64,000 bases of DNA from Diphasiastrum complanatum (GCA_029204225.1 CM055097.1:27455192-27519191); one strand, 5' to 3'; counted from the first letter of the stretch, positions 11,458 through 21,700 are shown. The notes: generated by a model not told the origin, from the letters alone. Translations and numbers: made by a program.

Positions 11458-12421
11458 ATAAACATTCAGCACGCCATTTGGGAGGAAGAACATCAAAATG
11501 ATTAAAGTGCACCATAGAATAAACTTCACCATCCAACCATCGTGATGCCAAGAATCCCGTTGATCACTTTGGTTCTTTACACCAATCATGAGCAAGGCAA
11601 AAATTGCAAAGAAGAGGAAATTGCCAAAGCTAACTCGTAGCACAGCCTGTGTCCCGAACCATTCTTTACTTGGTGTATGAGTGAAAGTGTTGATCCCTGC
11701 AACAAAAGCACATATTTGATCTAAATATCCCATCGAACACCTTGCACATGTGAACGAAAATATCAAAAACTTATCACTGGTTTTTATTACCTAGCATGTA
11801 ATTTTTATCACATAGGCATGAGGGTAGAGGACAAACCCCAGCATCTACAACTACGGAGGACTGCCAGCCCACCATAGATTTATTTAACAAAGCTGCTAAA
11901 CCGCAATCTAATTTTATTCGACCTCAATTTTTCAGTAAGCTAAGGAGACCTCATTATGCACCTTTTAAATAGCTGTATGTTCTCCCAGTTGGGAATGCTC
12001 AGCCAATAAACCATTTCGAAAATATTTGCAGAGATCTAGATACACAAGCTACCACCCTATTACTTATTAGATGATTAATATGCGCAATTCGAGAACTTTC
12101 AGGACTTAACCAGCCAGTGTAGCATTGTGTCGTTGATAAAGTTTAGACTAGAAGATTCAAAGCAATATATAAGAAAAAGACCAGTACAGAGTACTTAGCT
12201 CTTCAGTAAGGTAACTTGAGGCTAAATTGTTCCTTACATGGTATTTTTTCAAGCAATGGCCCTGCAAAGTCTCGGAGAAGCCAGGCGAGGAGGAGAGACA
12301 AGGTGAACAAGCCACAGTAGGCAATTCTTGCTGATCTACGGGAAATACCACGAGCTACTCCTTTGCAAGCCTCGCATGCACAAGACGCACAGCAAGAGGC
12401 TAAGCATGATGCAGCCCACAT
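5677..12421 (-). CDS. SERINC: SERINC/TMS family membrane protein, 5' part (exons 2-5)
   Basis: Serine incorporator (TMS1) proteins are multipass membrane proteins found in all eukaryotes and implicated in serine-derived lipids. Coding exons on the minus strand are 12421-12238, 11696-11457, 6095-5984 and 5851-5677, with GT..AG borders and phases that join without a break into about 237 codons. The start is ATG at 12421, giving the typical Cys-rich N-terminus MWAASCLASCCASCACEAC. Hydrophobic helices follow (IAYCGLFTLSLLLAWLL, FGNFLFFAIFALLMIGV, FGSGLFLLVQVVILLDF, then YIALLVVSLFCYLASF), along with the family blocks HTPSKEWF, FLPNGVLNVYG and HWFTPTG. Family members run near 400 residues, so roughly 40% of the C-terminus is missing. 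It may lie beyond the copia insertion or outside the window. The visible exons have no stops or frameshifts, so the gene may be functional. Intron 3 is 5361 bp and full of mobile DNA. Confidence 0.93.
6096..7456 (-). other. SERINC intron 3, distal part
   Basis: This is intron sequence between exon 4 and the hAT element. It is AT-rich with no open frame carrying a recognisable motif. I see nothing else to annotate. Confidence 0.6.
7457..8289. mobile_element. Non-autonomous hAT-type element (MITE) with perfect 8-bp target duplication
   Basis: The element is 833 bp with terminal inverted repeats CATAGTTGCAGCG...CGCTGCAACTATG. It is flanked on both sides by GTACATAC (7449-7456 and 8290-8297), the 8-bp duplication expected of hAT transposition. 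Both ends carry many copies of CGATTCGCG/CGCGAATCG, the kind of subterminal repeats hAT transposases bind. Long T and A runs (7532-7546, 8170-8196) face each other. The centre (7690-7890) is GC-rich with runs such as CCCCCCAAACCCCCC. There is no transposase ORF, so it depends on an autonomous relative elsewhere. It lies inside SERINC intron 3. Confidence 0.9.
8350..8850 (-). pseudogene. LINE-like relic (C-terminal reverse-transcriptase/zinc region)
   Basis: Broken minus-strand frames contain RVSSHQLHVEIG and, one frame over, STRCTMGEVEVEEHFIFCW. This resembles the region after the reverse transcriptase of some non-LTR retrotransposons: 'SSHRL.VE.GR', then a Cys-containing segment with 'GEVEDEEHFLF.C'. 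Several stops and frameshifts are present. Similarity is from memory of the motif layout only. It sits within SERINC intron 3, next to the hAT element. Confidence 0.4.
8851..9208. other. Unassigned intron sequence
   Basis: This is part of SERINC intron 3 between the LINE-like relic and the small copia relic. No motif or repeat is recognised. Confidence 0.5.
9209..10680 (+). mobile_element. Small copia-type LTR relic: two LTRs around 0.55 kb
   Basis: The 5' LTR is 9209-9843, starting TGTTAAGAATC and ending TTAACA. Primer site TGGTATCAAAG begins at 9844. The interior is 552 bp and non-coding. PPT-like TTTAGGGAGAG (10385-10395) precedes a second LTR copy starting TGTTAAGAATTAG at 10396. The second copy matches the first to about 10675, then diverges, so it is 3' truncated. 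It also lacks two segments present in the first: the nested insert at 9318-9471 and about 100 bp near 9615-9700. With no coding capacity it resembles a TRIM/LARD-type derivative. It is antisense to SERINC, inside intron 3. Confidence 0.75.
9318..9471. mobile_element. Nested 154-bp insertion in the 5' LTR
   Basis: This segment is absent from the second LTR copy at the matching point (around 10485). It is bounded by the repeat TGATCGG (9311-9317 and 9472-9478), consistent with a 7-8 bp target duplication. The termini (CCAAGGTTACTAGCC and GGCCTATGGTAATT) are only weakly inverted. The Ts and TTCGAA-like motifs recall the hAT MITE at 7457, but membership is not shown. Confidence 0.5.
10681..11404. 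other. SERINC intron 3, proximal part
   Basis: This is intron sequence between the small copia relic and the microsatellite. The open frame on the minus strand at 11120-11332 has no motif and is taken as chance. Confidence 0.5.
11405..11456 (+). repeat. (GA)n microsatellite at the SERINC intron 3 donor
   Basis: About 25 GA units lie on the plus strand, which is (CT)n in the sense of the gene. The repeat begins with the donor GT itself: exon 3 ends ...TATG and the intron starts GTCTCTCTCT. Confidence 0.95.
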
Positions 12422-12432
12422 GATTCGCGATC

Positions 12433-13220
12433 CTAACAAACAAGAGACCAAACTATAATGGATTCCTCCTCAGTCTTATCTTTCAATTACCTGCAAGATT
12501 TTTTAAAAGGTTTCAAATATACTAGAGCTCTGAAGTTTCCATATTTATTTCATAAGGATGATGTGTCTGCAGTGAAAAATTAGAAGGTAATCAACTCCTT
12601 TTGACGTTATTTCACTTACAATAGAGAAGAAATGAAAACCTAGCAGTTGGAACGATTCAAAACTTTCAAAAAGAATATGTTGCGGGTCAAAAACCGCAGT
12701 CCAGCGCTAAATGAGATAGCAAATCAAAAATTCTCTAAACTATAGCAAGCAAGAGGAATGGTTAATTGCTCAAACACATTCAATCTGAGCAATAATATCA
12801 CGAAAAGTACAGCCTTAACATAAATTTCCGTTGCCAGATAACTTGTGATCAAATCATTTAAAGTACAACCTTATATGAAATACCAATGCAAGCTATATAG
12901 AATTACCCTATCTTAGGAACCCCAAAGCAGAGGTCAATAGACGAGAATTGGTTACAAGGGAAAAGCACAAACCAATGAATCAAATACTTTATCGCAAATT
13001 ACAGATCAAGGATTCAATCAATTTTTCATTCAAGAAAATTAACCCCCGCCCTGCCGTGAAACAGAAAAAACACCTTACACTACCCTAACTCATCATCTAG
13101 CAATTACAATCCATATACGAACCCTACACCTTCCAACTCCAGATCTTCCGAAAATACTACAAAAAGAAAAATATTGCCCAAAGATTACCGGATGCTTGAG
13201 AAATGCAAGGAGTAGCTTAC
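12433..13220 (-). other. SERINC leader intron 1
   Basis: The intron is 788 bp between the untranslated exon and the ATG exon, defined by GTAAGC and TTAG. It is AT-rich with no other feature. Confidence 0.55.
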
Positions 13221-13310
13221 GATCGGAGAGTTAAACGTGAAGTCGAGTTGCTGAAAGAGGCGTTGGCGATGGTGGTTTCGACGATCGATCGAATGCCTTT
13301 TGCGACTTGC
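13221..13310 (-). other. SERINC 5' untranslated exon 1 (approximate start)
   Basis: On the minus strand a strong donor GATC|GTAAGC lies at 13221/13220. It pairs with the acceptor TTAG|GATCGCG at 12432, eleven bases before the SERINC ATG. This implies a non-coding first exon and a 788-bp leader intron (13220-12433). The exon's upstream limit is not visible and is placed below the TATA-like element. Confidence 0.6.
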
Positions 13311-13430
13311 AACACCACACTTTTAACTTTCATTCTCATTAAATAAAACCCTTTTTTTTTGGGGGGGGGGGCGGAGGGGGAGCGGGCGGGGGCCGGGCCA
13401 GTGGGGGTTTTGGTTTTTAACCTCATTGCA
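13311..13430 (-). promoter_or_regulatory. Likely SERINC core promoter, with adjacent G-run
   Basis: A TATA-like TTTATTTAA (minus) lies at 13339-13347, about 120 bp upstream of the exon 1 donor. Immediately upstream, 13361-13400 is an extreme G-rich run on the plus strand (ten consecutive Gs, then GGAGGGGGAGCGGGCGGGGG) that could form a G-quadruplex. Position and composition support a promoter. The transcription start is inferred. Confidence 0.45.
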
Positions 13431-14722
13431 ATCTTTTTTTTCTTTTTCTTTTTTTTAAATATTTTTTATATATTTTGAGGGGCCTTACGATTATTGCGAG
13501 GTTGACATGTATTAGTGTTCTTGGTTTTTAAAAACATTGTATTTTAAAGTTTTTCAAACCTTCACGCTGTTGCAAATCAGTTTGGACGGAGACAATTTGA
13601 AGTTTTGTTATTTCTCTGTCACATTTCTTGCTTTTTTGGAGCTTCTCGCTGGCATGGGTGTGGATGTCTGGGTGTCACCTACGCCATCTGATCTACGCGA
13701 TCTGATTTGCTGGCACACAAACCATTTCAAACCATTTCAATCGTAGTCTCCTCCAGGAATCGTACGTGATTTACATCCTGTGCTTTATAGAGAAGCAATT
13801 TTAAAAAGAGAAAGTGAATATCATACTGATAGAAACTGAAAGAGCGTAATTTTGAAAGGAAAAACTGGGTATCAAATTCGTAGAAACAAACGGAAAGCAA
13901 TATGGCACGCGGTTCTGAAGTTTGCCAAGTTCAAATTTCTGGTAAGATGCTCATAATTTTGCATACGGTTTGTGGTGATGTATAGGCGATGATACAAACT
14001 TGTAAATTGTTTTACCAAGAGCTTGTACCATTTTTGCAGTCAAGTCTCTTTTTTAAAGTACGAGATATATTGTAATCATGAGTCTACGAAAGAATTTGCT
14101 TCGAACTACAAGAAATACATTGAATTGATTTCGTTGTCTGCCATCTACAGTCTAGAGTATGACGTTTCATCTGGCATTTTGATTCTAGATCTATAAGATA
14201 TACTTTTTGAAGGACCGCAGGCTTACGTTGAAAAATAAGCTTGCCAAGTTATACTCTGACATGGTTGTTAAAAAGTCAGATCGAAAGTCCTTCAACACAC
14301 CAAATATTTAAAAAGTTCTCTAAACTTTTTCTAAAGAGTTTGAGACTTTGTATGGCAATTTACTAATCATCTTATAAAGGAATTAAAATTCTACAAATTA
14401 CGCATTGAAGAGTATGGCCTTTGCGTTGGAATTCGTCACATTTGCTGCCAAGCTTCATTGGACTCATCGTTTTCCTATTCATCCTTCACAAGCAACCTAT
14501 TGTTTGATTCATTCATCTTTATACAATGAACCGAAGTGAGAGAAGAACCTAATCAACATTTCACTCTTGTGAGCATACTCTTGCTTAGTTTTTTCTTATT
14601 CTTTGCTCCATCTTGAACGATAATTGCCTACACTGAGCATGAACTATTTCCAACTTCTTTAATTCAGGAGCTGAATAGCCCCTGGCCAACAGACTTTGGC
14701 TCGTACAAGGGTCCAATATAGA
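13431..14722. other. Unassigned intergenic DNA
   Basis: This lies between the SERINC promoter and the gypsy element. It is AT-rich with scattered short open frames (for example 13537-13746 plus) lacking motifs. The last 5 bp before the element (CACGT, 14723-14727) are its target duplication. Confidence 0.5.
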
Positions 14723-14727
14723 CACGT

Positions 14728-15759
14728 TGTGGAGCCTCGTGAAACCACATTATCCAAGTTATTGTTATATATTATAAAAAATTTCAATTTTTATACATGT
14801 AAATGTGCTATAGTGCCTAAATTCATGTAAAGGCCTATTTGCACTTTTGTAAATTCACATTTAGGCTAGAACTCGCGATGTTTTGTGCGACGTTCTATAG
14901 AGACGCAATAGCGGATTTCAACCGACATTTTAATGGTTGGTAAACGACATTGAGGCCGGTGATCGTTCCTATAAGGTCGACACTTTGGGCCATTGTACTT
15001 ACGCATTTGCACAGATTCAAGTATCAATAGAGAGAGAAGAGAGCCAGCCTTTATAAGCTTGAGCGTTCTTTCCCTCTGCCATCTTTTACAACATTATTTC
15101 TTATCAATCGAGCAAATACACTCTGTATGATCTATAACTGTTTGTGATATTGCTCTATCTGCGTCACACATTCTTTTCATTTCTTACTGAATTTTAGTCA
15201 CTAACGTGGATTTTCAAGCGTCACCAGAGAGCGACATTCTAACTAATGTGTGTAGGGAATGATCTGAAGCTAATAAGCATAACTATAAGCAGAATTTCTT
15301 TCAATTCTGAATGAGCTATGTGTTCAGATAATGAATTAGTTTGATGTTATGTTATGTTTGCTTTCTGCGATAAAGAATTAATTCACTATGCATGATTAAG
15401 AGGAATCATTAGCCAATCCGATTCTGTTTGATAAATCTATTTTCTAGTTGTTGTCTAATCTGATTGCTTACTGTTGTCCAAGAGCCTGAAAGATAAAGTA
15501 ATTTTTATAATCACAAACTTTGACCAAATTGTTTCACCGTTGGTGTTCCTAGATGCCAATTTATCCAAATATCTTTGGATAACCAAATATGTCGCTATAG
15601 TATTCATTGTGAATATTACACATCACATTCCATTTTCCTTCTAGCATACACTTATCATGCAAAAGACGAGATTATTCTCTCTCTTGGGGAACGATCAAAC
15701 CTTTTATACTACTTAATTCATTGATTTTTGTGGAAATCTATAACAACGAGGCCACCACA
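14728..15759 (+). repeat. 5' LTR of the gypsy element
   Basis: The LTR is 1032 bp, starting TGTGGAGCCTCG and ending GGCCACCACA, and nearly identical to the copy at 24558-25585. Confidence 0.95.
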
Positions 15760-15764
15760 TAATT

Positions 15765-15782
15765 TGGCGTCATTGCCGGGGA
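15765..15782 (+). promoter_or_regulatory. Gypsy primer binding site
   Basis: TGGCGTCATTGCCGGGGA lies 5 bp after the LTR. It is close to the TGGCGCCGTTGCCGGGGA class of site used by Athila/Tat elements. Confidence 0.8.
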
Positions 15783-15847
15783 GATGAACTTCATCTTTTG
15801 TAATATTTTTAAGTGTATTACGTCTATGAATCTTTCTCATGTAACGC

Positions 15848-16561
15848 ATGCCAAGAACACACTCTCAAGCAACTATTGAACAGAAACGTTTAGAGCGTGC
15901 ACAACGATTAGAAACATATAGGACTTCTTTGGAAGATGTCATTGCCTCTATCGAGAATTACGAAACTTCTCGAATTTCTCGTAGATGGAGGAATGAGTGA
16001 AGTAGTAGTAAAAAGCATAAATCGAAATGTACAGAAGGATCTGAATCATCTACTGAGTCTGAATCAAAATTTGATTCAGCAGATGAGGAAGAGTCATCAG
16101 AGTATTCATCTTATTCTTCTTCATCAGAAGAAGAATCTTCTTATAGGAAATCCAACAGTAGGAATTCAGATAAAAAGAAAAGAATGGCGAAATCCAAAAA
16201 GATGGATCCATTAAGGAAGAGTGTTAAGATATTAGCAAAAGAAATGAGTGATTTGAAAGTCCAAATGTCCGACGTTAAAGCCGAACAAAAAAAAGCAAAG
16301 CTTAATGCCAATGTTTGGTGCACCGCTTGTGGGAAGGAAGGACATTCTAAGACCAACTGTCCCAGTTTACATACTAACTATTTGGAAGAGAAACTATTCC
16401 TCTGTCCGATTAAAAATCATGAGGAGGTAGCTTATACTACACTCCTACTAACCAAAAGAACATTATACCAAAACCACGTACTAGTCAACAGTACACTATT
16501 TTGCGTAGAGGGGGGGACAAGAGATTCCACTCCTCCACCGCGAAACCTACAAAATTCGTGA
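15848..16561 (+). pseudogene. Short gypsy gag with CCHC zinc knuckle
   Basis: The frame opens at ATG 15848 (MPRTHSQATIEQKRLERAQ) and continues to 16561 with one in-frame TGA at 15998. About residues 50-105 are a Ser/Glu-rich acidic stretch, followed by a Lys-rich helix-prone part (residues 110-150). The zinc knuckle is CTACGKEGHSKTNC (near 16319-16360). I see no typical retrotransposon capsid domain in this small frame, which is much shorter than the 300 or more residues usual for plant gypsy gag. Either the capsid part has been deleted or the element uses an unusual gag. The nucleic-acid-binding role follows from the knuckle; the rest is inference. Confidence 0.7.
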
Positions 16562-16896
16562 AAAACATGAAAAATATGACAGAAAAAATGAAAGTCGCAG
16601 AACAGCCAATAGAAATTTCTAATAATAAAGAATTAGACCTTAATAGGCCTACTGAAAAACATTATAATGTTGATATTGGTTCAGAAGCTAAAAAGCTTTT
16701 AGCAGAAGAAACTAGAAAAGTTAAAAAAGTAACATTTTGAGATCCAGTTATAAGTAGCGAGATACCTAGAGATTTGTCGTCACTTAGAACCCGTTCATAT
16801 GATATAGTAGAAGACCTTGTCTCCAGAATGCCCAATATAACTTTTAAATGATTATTAGACGATAATCAGTATTATAAGAAAGAAATTAAGAAATTT

Positions 16897-17350
16897 TTGC
16901 AAAGGAAAAAGAAAAGAAAAGCAAAGTTACCATTAGTCAACGTAGGATTAGTTAACTACGGTGATAAGGGTCAACCCGAGATTCAGATAGTAATTAATGG
17001 CTGCATTTTAGATAGTGTGCCCATAGATTCTGGATCTAGCATAAACATAATGACTGGAGAAACAACATACGAGTTAGGCATTCACCATAGAATAGCACCC
17101 ACATTAAGACATTTAAGGTTATCTGATGCAACTAGAAGAGCACCGATAGGAGAATTGTCACAATTTATAGTTTACATAGGCGACCATAAGTTCCTAATGG
17201 ATATTAATATATTAAGGACTACGAGAGAATCATCGTTAAGGTATTATTAGGATGACCATGGCTTTCCAAGCCGATGTCATAACCCACTGGAAGAAAAAGG
17301 AGATTACCTTCAGAGATCAGATGGAGACACTGACGGGAAAAAGTTACAAA
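16897..17350 (+). pseudogene. Gypsy aspartic protease module 1
   Basis: Plus-strand frames contain the retropepsin active site VPIDSGSSINIM at about 17020-17055, followed by the family's later blocks. After a shift near 17230 comes VLLG.PWLFQADVITHW, with a stop in place of the usual Arg. This is the first of two protease-like modules in the same element. It would cut the Gag-Pol polyprotein. The active-site DSG is kept, but a frameshift and stop break the module. Confidence 0.75.
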
Positions 17351-17539
17351 AGAATTACAATATCCTGGGAAAAGGATAAGTACAAAGGTGAGACACCTAC
17401 ATCATCCTCGAGCTATACTTCGAAGGATGAAGAGTTTCAATCTGTAAGGACTGCAGAAGGGGAGAGATTTGTCACATTAAGTATACCTGCATACAGTAAT
17501 AAAGTAGAATATGTAGATAGAAGAGATTGTGGAGTTCCA

Positions 17540-17947
17540 TAGATTAGTGCTACTATAGGAGACCATACTGTAGATAGAATATTAATAGACTCAAGATCCA
17601 ACATCAACTTAATAACAGAAACAATGGTTAGGACTAGAAAAATAGATAAAGCCTATTACAAACCATGAAATCCATTAGATGCATCCAAATGCATACCAGT
17701 AGGTCAGCTAAGAGGTATTAGTGTAGTTATAGAGACAAAGATGTTCATTATGAATTTCTTTGTCATAAACCCAGTAGATACACCACCGTATTCAATATCA
17801 TTTGGAAGACTGTGGCTATATCAAGCAGATGCTATTATATATTGGTCTACCAAACAGATATTTTTTCTAGGCATTCTCACAGCCAGTCCAATAGGGGGTC
17901 ACCTTTTGAGATGGGGTGAAGAGTTAGCCAGACCTGCTGAATCCTAG
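17540..17947 (+). pseudogene. Gypsy aspartic protease module 2
   Basis: A second copy of the same fold follows about 0.55 kb downstream: ILIDSRSNINLITE at 17574-17620 (DSR in place of DSG), then FFVINPVDTPPYSISFGRLW and LYQADAIIYW. The block order matches module 1, so this looks like a tandem duplication within pol. The Gly of the active-site triplet is replaced by Arg, so this copy should be catalytically impaired. The frame has a stop near 17667. Confidence 0.7.
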
Positions 17948-18261
17948 ATCAATTTCATAGAATGCTATGAGAATGAAGAGGATGAGGAAATACCAACAAC
18001 ATCCGAGTCGAGGGAAGTTCTAGGTGGAACCAGAGCAAGCTTGACTAAAGGGATGGTAGATAAAGCAGATTATGTAGAAATAGAAATTAATAAAGGTAAA
18101 ATTTTAAATTTTTATGAACACCAATCGGACCATGAATGTGAAAGTATATATTACTTCTTCAGAAATATCAAAACGTATTTGCTTGGTCGATGGACAATTT
18201 AACAAGAATACCAGTTAAATGAGAAGAACATAGGATGTATCTTATTTAGGGAACAATACAT

Positions 18262-19066
18262 ATTAGACAGCGCCAATATAGATTAAATCCCAAGTATTCT
18301 TTGTTAGTTAAAGACGAATTAGATAGATGTCTTAGAGCGGGTATTATATCTGTTCTAAGCAGTGAGTGGGTGTCACCAATAGTTATAGTACCTAGGAAGA
18401 AGACAGACAAGATTAGAGTTTGCTTAGATTTTAGAAAACTAAATGCTGCTACAGCAAAGGATTAACATCCTCTGCCTTATACAGATACTATTTTTGACCA
18501 GGTAGCTGGTCATGAATGTTATAGCTTTTTAGACAGATTCTCAGGTTATAATCAAGTTTTTATAAAGGAGGAAGATAGATCCAAGCCCACTTTTACCACT
18601 GATTGGGAGACGTACACATATACGCGAATGCCCTTTGGTCTTTGTCATGCAGCTGCCACATTCCAACGTATGATGACGAATATTTTTCAAAGTTATTTAA
18701 GGAAGTTTTTAAAAAATTTCATGGATGACTTATGTGTCTATTCATCAACTAAAGACCACTTAGACACATTAGAAAAGACATTGAGAAGATGTCAAGAGAC
18801 ATCTCTTAAATTACATCTAGCCAAGTGTTATTTCGGGATGAGGGAAGGCATCTTGTTAGGACATAAAATTTCGAAAGACGGTATTCAAGCTGACATAGAA
18901 AAAGTAAAGATGATTTTAGAGTTATTAGAACCAACTAATCTACGAGAGCTTAAAGGTTTTCTAGGACACGTATGATATTATCGTAGGATAATTATGGATT
19001 ATGCCATAGTAGTAACTCCTTTAACAAGTTTATTAAAAAAATTTGTTGACTACCATTGAATGTCAA
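18262..19066 (+). pseudogene. Gypsy reverse transcriptase
   Basis: The domain runs from YRLNPKYSLLVKDEL through SSEWVSPIVIVPRKK, VCLDFRKLNAAT and FLDRFSGYNQ to TRMPFGLCHAAATFQ. The catalytic pair is in NFMDDLCVYS, near 18717-18746. Both Asp residues of the (F/Y)xDD motif are kept. It ends with LGHKISKDGI and the ELKGFLGH thumb motif. In-frame stops occur near 18463 (KD.HPLP) and 18973 (LGHV.YYRR), with a frameshift near 19040. An intact copy would copy element RNA into DNA. Confidence 0.9.
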
Positions 19067-19069
19067 CAA

Positions 19070-19708
19070 GCTTTTGATAAGTTGAAACAGTCATTAGCAG
19101 AAGCCACTGGAGTTAGACCTCCAAATTGGACTAAAAAGTTCCATGTATATGTAGACACATCATCATTTGCAATAGGTGTAGTGCTTAGTCAGAAAGATGA
19201 CCAAAATATAGATTACTCAATTTATTATGCGGGAAGACAACTTGCTGCATCAGAAAAGAACTATTCTACTATAGAGCGTGAAGCACTAGGAATGATTTAT
19301 TCAGTAAAGAAATTTAGACATTATCTTTTAGAATACCCTTTTGTTTTTCATGTAGATCATTATGCATTGAAACATTTAGTGAATAAACCTGATCTTTCGA
19401 GTAGGGTAGCTAGATGGGTATTGTTATTAAATGAGTTTAATTATGAAGTAGAATTAAGAAGAGACAAGGATCATCAAAATGCTGATTATATATCCCGTCT
19501 CCAAACAAAAAATCAGTTTGAATCCATTTCGGATGAATTTTCGGATGAACATATAATGCGTATTCAATCGGAAACATCAATTTATATGGACATTATTAAC
19601 TTTTTACAGGACCAGATTTATCCTAAACATTTTAATAAACAGCAAAAAATTGTTTTCCTTTCAAAAGTAGGACCTTATACGATTGTAAACAGATATTGTA
19701 TAAATTAA
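19070..19708 (+). CDS. Gypsy RNase H segment
   Basis: This is an open frame of 200 residues. The RNase H signature begins FHVYVDTSSFAIGVVLSQ, followed by IYYAGRQLAASEKNYSTIER (catalytic Glu region), HVDHYALKHL and HQNADYISRL. It would degrade the RNA strand during reverse transcription. It is uninterrupted but depends on the broken upstream polyprotein for expression. The frame ends at a stop at 19706. Confidence 0.85.
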   Translation, partial: AFDKLKQSLAEATGVRPPNWTKKFHVYVDTSSFAIGVVLSQKDDQNIDYSIYYAGRQLAASEKNYSTIEREALGMIYSVKKFRHYLLEYPFVFHVDHYALKHLVNKPDLSSRVARWVLLLNEFNYEVELRRDKDHQNADYISRLQTKNQFESISDEFSDEHIMRIQSETSIYMDIINFLQDQIYPKHFNKQQKIVFLSKVGPYTIVNRYCIN

Positions 19709-19785
19709 GAACTGACGATAGCCTCCGCCGATGTTTAGAACCAACCGAGACGACCATTGTAATAAGTGCATTACATTAGGAAGAT

Positions 19786-20829
19786 TTGGGAGGTCACTAT
19801 GCTCTTAAAAACACTGCAAAAAAAATCTTCAATGCTAAATATTGGTGGCCTACCATCTATAGAGATGTTAAATTATTCATTCAAAAATGTGAGGCATGTC
19901 AAAGGATGGAGAAACCTAGCTTCGCGACACATTGGCCGCTTACTCCAATTATTCCCTTAGCACTCTTTGAAAAGTGGGGGATAGATTTTGTAGGGCCTAT
20001 CAAACCGATCACGCCTAAAACTCGTCGACGTTACATTCTCGTTGCTACAGACTATGCTACCAAGATGGTAGAGGCCGAAGCCACAGTTAAAAATGATGCT
20101 AAGGCTGTAGAAAAGCTTTTATTCCAAAACATTATCACACGATATGGATGTCCCTTAGAACTCATTAGCGATAGGGGAACCCATTTCCTTAATCAGACCA
20201 TCGAGGCTATGTTGTCATACTTCTCCATTACACATCGCCAAACCACTTCATATAATCCAACAGCGAATGGACTTATGGAGCGGGCAAATGGAATTTTATG
20301 TAAAATTTTGAATATAGTAATGCAAACGCATTTTTCTGATTGGGATCAGAAGTTACCATCTGTCTTATGGACATACAGAACTGCTGAAAAGATCACAACT
20401 AGGCAGACTCCATATTATCTTGTGTATGGAATGCATCCCATACTACCAATAGAATTCGAAGTTCGGATGTTTCGCATTAGTAATAAAGAGCGACTGGATG
20501 AACACGATAGTCTTCGAGAGCGAATGATATCTTTGACGCAACTGGAGAAGGATCGTCGTCTTTTATTAATCGAGACTGAACGAGTTCAGAATAAAAGAAA
20601 AGATATTTTTGACTAATCTATTAAAAAAATAAAAATCAAACGAGGGGACTACGTGTTTCTGTATGATAACAGACACATGTTGTTTCCTGGGAAATTACAT
20701 ACCAGATGGATGGGACCGTACAAAGTCATAGAAGTTTTTAACAATGGATAATTTCAATTAGCTGATCTTGAAGGACATTTACTTGATACTCGAGTAAATG
20801 GCTCAAGAGTGAAGCACTACTATGACTAA
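19786..20829 (+). CDS. Gypsy integrase with C-terminal GPY/F domain
   Basis: The zinc domain is visible as GGHYALKNTAKKIFNAKYWW, followed by CEACQRMEK (HHCC). The catalytic triad is kept: Asp in WGIDFVGP, Asp in ELISDRGTHF and Glu in NGLMERANG, with the normal spacing. The open frame runs to a TAA at 20614. The same frame then continues through GDYVFLYDN and WMGPYKVIE to a stop near 20828; this is the GPY/F module involved in target choice. There is one stop (20614) between core and tail. The integrase core appears intact and is the best-preserved pol domain. It inserts element DNA and makes the 5-bp duplication seen here. Confidence 0.9.
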
Positions 20830-21416
20830 TTTTCAACAAAAATAGAAAAGCCCAATTTTTGCGAAATTTTCGATACTATTCACATTTTATCTAGTTTTTA
20901 AACAACCCGTCACCCAATAATTTCCACCGAAGTTTGCAAAATTTGCGACACTTGCAACTTCGCATTCTTCGCAAATGTTTGTAACGAAAATTTCTGACAT
21001 TGTTCGCATTTCATCCAGATTTGTTATTTTCACTTTTTTTAACAATTACTTATCTTCGAAAAAATGTGCGAAAAGGCAACACCTTCGTTGTATTTTTTTC
21101 GAAAAATGCCGAAAACTTCGCTAAGCCTTCGCTGCATGCTGACACTTTCGGTTCATCATTATCATTGCTATATTCCTTGCAAAAAAATATCTGACGCCAT
21201 TTTGGAAAATGGCATATCAAGTAAATCCAACATTTTCGTGATTTTTTCGAAAAATGCCGACACCTTCGCGAATTTTTTCGGGACACCGTTTCGCCTTTGA
21301 CCTTCGAGAAATGTGCAAAAAATCATTTTGTTGCGTACCTTTGTTTTCATCATGTTTCTATGTAAACATCATATGGGAAATGTGCGAAAAACCGACACCC
21401 TCGTATTTTTTTTTCG

Positions 21417-21418
<2 letters not shown>

Positions 21419-21500
<82 letters not shown>
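21419..21500. repeat. (TA)n microsatellite
   Basis: About 40 TA units lie in the non-coding spacer between integrase and the extra 3' ORFs. Open frames read as repeating YI residues here are artefacts. Confidence 0.95.
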
Positions 21501-21501
<1 letters not shown>

Positions 21502-21700
21502 CGTCGATATTTTTTTTCGCCCATACATAATGAAAAAAAGAACGACAATCTTTGCTAATAATATCTTATACATTGTTTCATAGATTGTGTATATGTAGTT
21601 CAATACTCACATATACTAGGCTGAACTTTTGCGAACTGAACGAAGCACTTGTGTATTTTGTTTATTTTTCATTTATTTATTTATTTTTGTTTTTTTTAGG

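Noticed and set aside
14640-14727. Possible kinase APE motif (GYSAPEL) on the minus strand at the left flank of the gypsy element
   Set aside because: Only seven residues match, with no neighbouring kinase motifs and no link to the LRR pseudogene across the insertion.
21254-21603. Open frames of repeating Tyr-Ile
   Set aside because: Artefact of the (TA)n tract inside the gypsy element.
21552-21700. Hydrophobic segment (VYFVYFSFIYLFLFFLG) as an env membrane anchor
   Set aside because: It is the translation of the T-rich tract before a splice-acceptor-like site, so probably not coding.
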